A stretch of DNA of 64,000 bases from Gnetum montanum (lineage: Eukaryota > Streptophyta > Gnetopsida > Gnetales > Gnetaceae): NCBI GenBank assembly GCA_015680685.1, contig MNCI01025366.1, positions 114,357 through 178,356 on the forward strand, written 5' to 3'. Below the pieces are notes generated by a model. It was given only the letters and a program-made list of their open reading frames with translations, was not told where the DNA came from and did no database searches. Of this stretch, positions 56,736-64,000 are shown in pieces. A program made the position numbers and the translations under genes. Positions within the stretch are counted from its first letter, which is position 1; every line of letters starts with the position of its first letter.

Positions 56736-57510
56736 TAGCTGCCACTGTGGGTGGAATAGACATGAACATAGGAATTGAAATGGAAGTTGCGTACGATTGT
56801 GAAGTAGGTACAGTATGAGTATACGGCAAAGTAGCTGTGATCGGTGTGTGATGCGCTATAGGAATGGGCTGATGAATAGTTTTCATAGGCATAGTTGCTG
56901 CAAATGAAATAGGGGAATAAGGGCATTGATACACTGGGAAGGTGACATGGCTACCCATTGTAGTTGTAGTTGTAGGCTATGGGAGCATAGGCATGATGAA
57001 AAAGGGAGTAGTGACAAACAACAGATTGGTCCAGAAGGACTGGGTAGGAGGCATAGGAACAGGGTTGGTTTGACCTCCCTCGTCTAATTGGGAATCGAGT
57101 TCCTCTTGTTCGTCCTGGAAGGCGTCATCCTAGTTAGACGCTATGTCCTATTGCTCCATAAGCCTAGCCAACTAGATTAGTTGGTCTAGAAGTCTTTGAT
57201 TTACCTGCGTCAAAGGTATGGAAACGCCGAGAGTGGGAACAAATTCCTTCCCATCACAGTAAGCGAACTTGAAGCTATGTTTACCTTCGAGCTCGTGTAC
57301 ATCCAAAGGCAGGTTTTCCTAAAACTTTGCACAGAAGAAGTTATAATGTTCATGTTGCTGGGCTAAGCCTTCAGGTCCCTGATTTTGGATCTTGAGGGAT
57401 CAACATGTTTCTAGCATTGGGTTCAGCAGTTGTTCGGCACTAGTGATGCCTTGAACCATGATGGGAACCTCAACTTTGAAGGTGTTAGTAGCGGTAGTTG
57501 TGGAAGCCAT
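56736..57510 (-). pseudogene. M2 gag N-terminal remnant
   Basis: Start ATG 57510, minus strand. The first 35 codons are open, then stops appear, with EHYNFFCAKF aligned to M1's QYNFICAKM and a Pro-rich linker (about 56960-56750) rich in Ile, Pro and Thr. After that the frame runs directly into minisatellite. The Gag core, zinc knuckle and protease present in M1 are absent, a deletion of roughly 2.5 kb relative to M1. The element could not make its own particles. Confidence 0.85.
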
Positions 57511-57964
57511 TATTACTAAGCTAGGTAGTTTTTTGAATGGAAAAAGAAAATAAATTAGAAAGCTAAACATTTTTATGAACGAGAAGAGTAAAGAAGTTGG
57601 CAAGTAATCAAAAAGGGCTTTATGTCTTGCCGAGCTCCCGAGGAACTGTCGAGGTGACCGATCTATACCACACGATGCGTAAACAACCACAAAAGGGTGT
57701 CACATTTACGCTTGTGCATGATAGGGTATAGAACATGTGCAAGACTACCGTGAAACAGGCAAGTCAACTGGCAATCAAAGGCTTTATGTCCTGTAGGGTT
57801 CCCAAGGAACCGTCGAGGCAACCGATCTACACCACACGATGTGTAAACAACCACAGATGGGTGTCAAGTTTATGCTAATGTGTATCAGGGTGTAGAAGGC
57901 TTACAGGACTACTGTGACATGTGGAAAAAGCACCAAAAGGCCCTCCTTCTAGTGCCAGAAAGAC
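57511..57964 (-). other. M2 leader with primer-binding site
   Basis: TGGCACTAGAAGGAGGGC on the element strand (57940-57957), seven bases from the LTR. The leader contains an imperfect direct duplication: GAGGTGACCGATCTATACCACACGAT-like and GAGGCAACCGATCTACACCACACGAT-like segments at about 57650 and 57813, each preceded by AGGAACTGTC or AGGAACCGTC. A related ACCGATCTGCACCGCAC lies in M1's leader near 30450. No coding. Confidence 0.75.
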
Positions 57965-59199
57965 TGTAGTGACCGAAAATGTTGGTGGCTAGAAAACACC
58001 AAGGGGTCATTGGCTATTGATAGTCTTAACCTCGTTTCCACTGGAGGGACGTGCTGGATGGGACGGAAACCGGATGCCCTGAATGGTCTGGTCGATCAGA
58101 CAAGGACTTAGTCGGTGTTAATACAACCTTTTGCAACGCGTGATGTGAAAACAAAACTGATAGCGCAAAGTAATGCTTAGATGTAAAAGAGGCAAAAAAT
58201 AGTGTAAAATGCAATAATAAGTAGGAGACAAAGTAAAATGCAGTTAGAAAAATGCACCGCTTCAAAGCTACGACTTCACTCTATCAAGATGGATACAATC
58301 GATTGCACAACGCTGAGAAGTACAGAGATCCCGAGAGTAACCAAGACATATAGAGTAAGGCTGTTGTGTGCTTGAACGTGGACTCAGGTGTAACAATCCA
58401 AAGTTCTACCAAGGTGGTAGAAAGCAGAACAAAATGCCAATTGAGAATGCTAGCTGTTTACAATATCAAAATAGGAAGCTTACAATGTTCAAGGTCATAG
58501 TGCTAACTTTTTTTTTGTCAGCCAACAAAATTGTTAGCCAACCAAATTACTTAGAAAACTCGGACTGAGGAGCCTCAAGCATTGCTCATTGGGGTATTTA
58601 TAGGACCGAGGGCATGCGAAAGATGTGGTTTCAACGCCATGTGCCCTAGGCTTATGCTGACCTGTCTATGCTGCATGTGCCTACATGACCATTTGGCAAG
58701 TCTTCCATGCCATAATTACAAGCCTACCATGCTGTAATTGCACTGTTAGACCAACGGTACAATTAGGTGAGGTGCATTGCTGTCGCGTAACTACTCACCA
58801 TGCTTTGCTATGCTTTGTAGCGTAGCATGTTTGGCATCGTGTAGCATCTTGTTAGACTGTGCTACACTACGCAACGTAGTGCCCCAGTTTGAAGTAAAAA
58901 ATCTACGTTGTGTCTCACTACATGCATTGGAAACCTTTGAAGCACACTGACTATTTGTTGCCTTTTTTTTGCTACGCTACGTAGCGTATCATAGCGTAGT
59001 ATCCGTCCTTAGTCACAGAAAACGTTACCAATCTACAAAATTTTCTTCTTGCACTGTGAAGCTTGCAAACTTGCTAATCCTACCCTTTGAGATGCCTTCT
59101 ATCACTTTCGCAGAATTGCTATGCCTCACTACGCCATGTAGCTTAGCGTAGTGTAGCAACAAATATGGACTGCTTTTGCCAAGTTCGCCGCTTTCTAAC
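57965..59199 (-). repeat. M2 5' LTR, truncated
   Basis: It opens TGTAGTGACCGAAAATG and follows the 3' LTR at 15838 onward (TGCACCGCTTC, GGATACAATCG, TACCAAGGTGGTAGA) up to GCCGCTTTCTAAC at about 59199, where it is replaced by N2. The minus-strand TATA box TATTTATA is near 58594. A TTGCTACGCTACGTAGCGTA palindrome lies at about 58968-58987. The last third of the LTR is missing. Confidence 0.85.
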
Positions 59200-61240
59200 A
59201 AAATCAAACATTTTTGAATGATGATTTGTACTTGATGTTTTTGATTACTAATGTCTGGTTTGTATTTTTGAATTTTGATGACTGACAACTAAGACAAAGT
59301 TTCTTTTTCATGGAATCGGTAGTGAGACCACATCATCCACCGATTCACCAACTCTATCTTCTTCTTGGTTTTGGAAGTATGATATCCCTTTTTCATTAAT
59401 AAAACCTTAACAAACTTGTGACCTTAGTAGTTTTCAAACTTGGAAAAGATTCAAAGGTTTGAAAAGGGTCTAACTTCAAGGGGATTCAATACTATTTGTA
59501 CCTCTCTACTTACTTGAGTGCATGAGTGATTTCATGGATTTCTTACCATTCTGTGTCAACCAATAACAGAAAGTTGAATAAGTCTATGCAATCTATGGTT
59601 CCCATTAAAAAATCCATAGAAACATAAAATTAAAAAAAACATGATGGAAATTCAAAGCACATTCCTTAGAAAAAATAATGGGCTACAAGCATTGGTTATG
59701 TGACTAGAAAGACATGTTTCCCATGCCTAAAGGTCCCCCTCTAACTAAGGACCTTTCTCACTTTTTACTTCTCTTTTCTTCTCAAATAAGGAATGGTGCT
59801 TGATCTATGGGATCATTCTTGTGTCTCAAGGAGATGGTCTAGTCTTAGAGTGATGATGTGAAGCCATTGAAAGTGATTGGTTTTAGGTTGGTTTTAATCT
59901 GGACTAAGGATGAACTTTATCGAGTCATTTAACCATAGAATTTACAAGGGGCTTCATGTGACCATGATTGGGAATTTCATTCCATTTTTTCCTCTCATTC
60001 ATCAATGCTTTCAATAACTCACCTTACTACCAATTTCCATGTTTTTATTCAATGTCTTAGTTTGAAGTATCAAAATTCTTAGATAGATTCTTTCAGATTT
60101 AATCCTTAACTTTTCATAACCATTAATCAACTATGGGACTTATAGGCTCCTTAGTTAAGGTTGTGCAAGGGCAAAAATGGCATGTGCCTGCTATGGGAAG
60201 GACCCACTTGCATGTCTCTTAGTTGGGTTAGCTAAGTTCCTTATCCGTAGGCATTTTGGCAATCAAATCTCTTATGCATCCCATCAATGCATCCAACTAT
60301 GACCTCCTTAAGGCATTTTCTCCATAAATTTCATTCTTCAATTATTTCTTCAATTTTTTTGAACATTCATGAGCCCTCTTCAAGTATTCCATCATATTCA
60401 CAACTTCTCTGGCTCGCTATAGACACCAATTTCACAAGAAAACTCCTTGTAGTTTTGAAGATATTTAATGTGGAAATTTTGAACATAGGCTTTGTAGATG
60501 GGTATCCATCAACAAACCCCATATGTAAATGACACCCCATCAATGTAGGGGTCAATGCACCTATAAATAAATGTGAAAACTTAGAAATTTTCACATTTTC
60601 TCATAAACGAGGGGGGAGTTTTTGAATTTTTTAGAACCCAGAACCTTCCAAGAGCCATATCTTCCTAATTGTTTGTCTAATTCATTTCATTCTTCAACCC
60701 TGTAGCTACTAGAGGTAAGCTCTCCATCGTAGGGGGTTGACGAAAATTTTTTTCAAAAATTTCTAATTCCCAACAAGATTTAACAAAGAAACCAACATTA
60801 AAACGTCAAATTATAAGAGTTAAACCCTTCCAACAAGCTCCAGTGACATTCTAAGTTAAAAACCATCAAAATAATAACAAAATAATCAATCTACCATGGT
60901 CCAAAATTAGCCTAAGTGTAATTGTTCAATGAGACAAGGTATTTAAATATTATAAGTTACACATTGAATGTTAATCTTTGGTTATGCTTTGACCATGGAT
61001 GGCACGTAAGGAAAAACACATATAGGAAGGAGGACCATCCCAACTAATGAAGTGTCATTAGTCGATGCATCGACTAGGCCACATATACGTGACCATGTTG
61101 ACGTGGCCCCGTTTACGTAGAGCCTTTTTCAGCCTATAAATAAGAGGGCCTTTCACCTCATTTAGGTACCTTTCATTTAGTTGTAGCGAAGCTCTTGTAG
61201 TTTGTTCCCACATGAGATAGAATATTTTCCAAGTGCTTAC
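59200..61240 (+). mobile_element. N2: truncated N-family element in the M2 LTR
   Basis: From 59210 to about 60290 it matches the non-coding internal block of N1 (7560-8680), in the same order and plus orientation. The block is followed by 600 bp of unassigned sequence and by LTR-like DNA: a GTCGATGCATCGAC palindrome (about 61063), TTGACGTGGCCCCGTTTACG, TATA box CTATAAATA at 61134-61142 and GAGATAGAATATTTTCCA (61214) as in the N1 LTR. It stops at 61240, where M3 begins. Gag-pro and the 5' LTR are missing. The start of its LTR is not clear; the short frames at 60287-60532 are not convincing genes. Confidence 0.7.
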
Positions 61241-62814
61241 TGTAACGACCGAAAATGTCGATGGCTAGAAAACACTGAGGGGTCTGCAAGAGTGACAGTT
61301 TTGACCCCGTATCCACAGGAGGGCCGTGCTGGGTGTGTGCAAATATGGGGCATCCTAAACAGTCTGGTCGATCAGACAAAGACTTAATCGACATCTATAT
61401 AGCCTTTTGCAACATATATTTTATAGGAACAGAAATGTGAAGTAATGCTTGAAAGTAAATATAGCAGGAAATAGTGCAAAACACCACAATAAATAGGAGA
61501 CAAAGTAAAATACAGTTAGAAAAATGCACTTCTCTGAAGCTACAAATTTGCTCTGTCAAGGTGGACACAATCGGTTGCACCATGTGGTAGAGTGCAGAGA
61601 TCCCAAAAGTAACCAAGGCGTGTCGAGCAAAATAGGTTGTGTGCTTGGGCGTGGACTTAGGTATTGACAGTGCAAGGATTCTACCAAGGTTGTAGAAAGG
61701 AGATAGAGTGAAATGCCAACTAAAAATGCTAACTTCTTGCAGTGTCAAACAAAAAGCTTACAATGCTTGATGTTAAAACGTGCCAGGAAGAGAGCTTAAA
61801 TGCCAAAAGAATAGGAGACTTAGTGAAAAAGTGTGAATCCCTTCTTTTTGAATACAGCTTGTCAGGGTATTTATAGGGCCAAGGGCACGCAAAAGAGGCG
61901 GTTTGGATGCCACGTACCTTGGACCATGTTGACTTGCTGGCGCCATTCATGTCATGTATGACCGTTGGACCTGCGAGACCATTGTAATGTGAACCTACTA
62001 TGCCATAATTGTGAGCCTGCCAAATTGTAATTGCACTATCAGCGTTTGGAGACATGTGTCAATGGTCCAATTAGGTGAGGTGCATTGATGTCGCACAACC
62101 ACCTGCATGCCTTACTATGCTTTGTAGCATAGCATTACTTGGCGTAGCATAGCACCTTGTCATGCGTTCTGCTACATGCATGTTGTATTTTTGCTATGCT
62201 ATGCTACGCTATGTAGCGTAGCATCTTACCTTAGTCGTGAAAGCTTTGTCGATTCACAAACTTTACTTCTATGAGAGTTGCAAACTTGCTGATCCGGCCC
62301 TTCAATCTGCCTTCTATCCCTTTCGTAGGATTGCTACGCCTCGCTATGCCTTGTAGCTCATTGTAGCGTAGCAGCAGACATGGTCTGCCGCTTCCTGTCA
62401 GAAAGGGACATTATGAAGGACTTGAAATTGGGCATGAGGATTGGCTGTGGAACTACTACCATGCTACGCTACGTTACGTAGCATAGCACGATGTTGGACT
62501 TCATCCTACAATCATCTTCTGAAGCTTGCTACGCTACATAGCAAGGTGTAGCATAGCGTAGCAGACTTCATAACTTAGAAAACTTATCGAACTATTTCCA
62601 TGCATCCAAAACGCTACTGCCAACCCTGTGCACCATTTCTGAGCAGGTTGTCGGCTTGGCAAACTACTTAGGTGAATAGGCAGGATGACCCGTAGAGTCT
62701 GTAATTGGCCAGCCTGAACTCAAAGATTTCTCCTCCTGAAGAACTGCCGTGGTGCAGCACGAGTTTCAAGGCCTGGTGAAGCGAGAATGATCCCACATTT
62801 TTTGGGGTGTTTCA
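61241..62814 (-). repeat. M3 3' LTR, 1574 bp
   Basis: Complete from TGTAACGACCGAAAATGTCG to GGTGTTTCA, close to the M2 LTRs. The minus-strand TATA box TATTTATA is near 61869. There are four palindrome clusters of the GCTACGCTA/TAGCGTAGC type (about 62195-62225, 62335-62375, 62460-62490, 62528-62565). The purine tract directly after it at 62815 shows it is a 3' LTR, so the body of M3 lies to the right, outside the window. Confidence 0.88.
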
Positions 62815-62880
62815 TTGGCCCCTCTTTATCGATGTCTAGAGAACAGGCTTGATAGACGTCGACAAAGAATATGAAACACC
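62806..62880 (-). other. PPT and 3'-LTR junction hairpin of M3
   Basis: Element strand GGTGTTTCATATTCTTTGTCG (shown to 20: GGTGTTTCATATTCTTTGTC) pairs with GATAAAGAGGGGCCAATGAA, continuing ACACC. Purine tract AAAGAGGGGCCAA. Same structure as in M1, M2, H1 and E. Confidence 0.78.
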
Positions 62881-63374
62881 GCAGCAAGCGAAATGCTAAG
62901 GTTGTCGCTAGATGAGTGTCAAGACATCGCTTGGCAGCACTTGAGAGTGTTGCATTGGTTTTGCAGAGGTTAAGGCAGAGAGCAAAGATGATGTTTAGTA
63001 GAGTCCCTCATCGGAGTGCTCTGAGAGGCTCGTTTGTGTTTTCATATTTGGTTAGCGATGTTCTTCAACCTCTTGTAGGGCAGGTGTTTCCTTCACAGGA
63101 TGAGTTGTGTTACATCTGTGGATGGTTTTGACCTGCCTACAAATGTGTTTCATGCAACGAGCTGTGTTACGCGCATCATGGAACTTGCACTCTGAAGTAG
63201 CTAGGCTAGCTGAGGCACTCGCTTCGTGACGCTGTAGCATTTGCTATTGTAGCAAGATGTGCCCGCAGGGGCAAAGGTCTTGCTGGCTACTAGCATTGTT
63301 GCAACTCTTGGGCATCGTCGCTATCGTGTGATGTCCAAAGTAGAAAGGCCAGCAGCACTTTTGGCAGCATCGGC
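62881..63374 (-). other. M3 3' non-coding region
   Basis: Homologous to M2's 32265-32830 (GAGTGTTG, GATGAGTTGTGTTACATC, GAGCTGTGTTACGC, GCACTCTGAAGTAGC). No coding frame. It is cut at about 63375 by an E-like LTR. Confidence 0.65.
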
Positions 63375-63916
63375 TATACTGTCCGAAATCGTCGGTCTCT
63401 AGCTGGAATGAAATAGAGACCAGGAGATCCCTAGACAAGCATAGAAGATCCTACCTTTGCTTGAGGGCAAGCTGGAATTAACGAAGGCAGAGTACCTTGA
63501 GTGATCCGCACATGGATCAGACAAGAATTTCCCCGAGCATATACCGATATATTGTACGCCGGGTTATACGTAAATAGCGTAACTAATGTGAAACTGAGCG
63601 TAAACGTACAAGAATGTAAACAATGAGCATACAAGAATGAATGATAAAACTATAACAAATCTTAGCAAAAATGTGGCAATGTCATTGCATAATGAAGTTA
63701 AAATGCACTGGTCTTAATGCAGTTGTGGATGTGACACAAGGCGAACGAAGAGCCCCGGTGAATGCAAGGGTTTGACAGCTTGCTGGTTCGGATTGCAGGC
63801 ATAGCATAGAGGCTATATGTTCAGTGTGCAGGGTTGACGTCCAACGTATAGGATGCAGGGTTCTCAATTTTCTTAGTGTGATCTACACCGATTTTTGCCA
63901 AGATGCCTTCTGTTCC

Positions 63917-63917
<1 letters not shown>
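63375..63917 (-). repeat. E-like LTR, 3' end, minus strand
   Basis: TATACTGTCCGAAATCGTCGG on the plus strand (first 20: TATACTGTCCGAAATCGTCG) is the complement of the E LTR end (GATTTAGGTCAGTACA) with changes. Further on, GGAATGAAATAGAGACC, TTGAGGGCAAGCTGGAA and GAAGGCAGAGTACCTTG mirror 34950-35030 and 47200-47300 of E. It continues to the poly-C run, so only the last 500 bases are visible. Confidence 0.7.

Positions 63918-64000
<83 letters not shown>
63918..64000. other. Poly-C run at the window end
   Basis: 83 consecutive C residues reach the window edge. With the other C runs that end in N, this is most simply read as a sequencing or gap-filling artefact rather than biology. Confidence 0.75.

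Larger units (their letters stand above)
15838..59199 (-). mobile_element. M2: Tat/Ogre-like element with antisense gene, split by M1 and E
   Basis: M2 is a minus-strand element whose pieces are separated by two younger insertions. 3' LTR: 15838-17212 plus 31895-32193. 3' non-coding: 32194-33301. Minisatellite: 47341-47595. pol: 47596-51045. Antisense gene: 51889-56349. gag remnant: 56736-57510. Primer site: 57940-57957. 5' LTR: 57965 to about 59199, truncated. M1 sits in the 3' LTR with CATAG duplications; E sits in the minisatellite with GGTCC/AGTCC ends. M2 lacks the Gag core and protease, so it was non-autonomous at least in its final state. Confidence 0.85.

Noticed and set aside
1-64000. 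Host protein-coding gene, tRNA or rRNA
   Set aside because: No frame outside the elements shows a recognisable domain, and I saw no cloverleaf with A and B boxes or rRNA-like sequence. A scan with tRNAscan-SE and a protein search would be needed to be sure.

Overview
The window is plant nuclear DNA, about 64 kb, made almost entirely of nested, decayed Ty3/gypsy LTR retrotransposons. I see no host housekeeping gene, no tRNA or rRNA gene and no prokaryotic gene layout. Plant origin is indicated by Tat-type polyproteins (RT, a Ty3 RNase H, a second RNase H, then integrase), a C-x2-H-x4-H-x4-C Gag knuckle typical of plant elements, 1.3-1.8 kb LTRs, 5-bp target duplications and heavy C-to-T decay (Gln, Arg and Trp codons turned into stops). 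The species cannot be told from this window.

Layout. N0 (1-1297, plus strand) is the 3' end of an element with its 3' LTR. H1 (1298-15837, plus strand) is an old Tat element. Its pol is split by N1, a gag-protease-only, Athila-like non-autonomous element (3723-9717), and its 3' end carries a 2.1 kb tandem duplication. M2 (minus strand, 15838 to about 59199) begins in H1's 3' LTR. M2 was later hit by M1 (minus strand, 17213-31894, a complete 14.7 kb element with CATAG target duplications) in its 3' LTR, and by E (plus strand, 33302-47340, a complete 14 kb element) in a 3' minisatellite. M2's 5' LTR is broken by a truncated N-family copy, N2 (about 59200-61240), which is itself cut by the 3' LTR of a third M-type element, M3 (61241 onward). 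An E-like LTR enters M3 at 63375. The window ends in an 83-base poly-C run that is probably an artefact.

The most interesting feature is a spliced gene lying antisense to M1 (24331-26201) and M2 (51889-56349), between the protease and reverse-transcriptase regions, where Ogre-type Tat elements are known to have an intron. The two copies are diverged, yet they share exon order, exon 1 length (119 nt), intron positions and mostly intron phases. In M1 all three introns keep the reading frame. Element E keeps what looks like a remnant of the same first exon, also antisense and also ending in a phase-2 donor. M2 has lost its gag core and protease but keeps the long eight-exon version of this gene.

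Other shared structures look functional for the elements: a minisatellite with the core TTAAACTRGCA at two fixed sites flanking pol in four elements; a 75-nt imperfect hairpin covering the junction of polypurine tract and 3' LTR in six copies; palindrome arrays upstream of LTR TATA boxes; and a conserved 1 kb non-coding block shared by N1 and N2. Every protein-coding gene seen carries stops or frameshifts, so all are annotated as pseudogenes.
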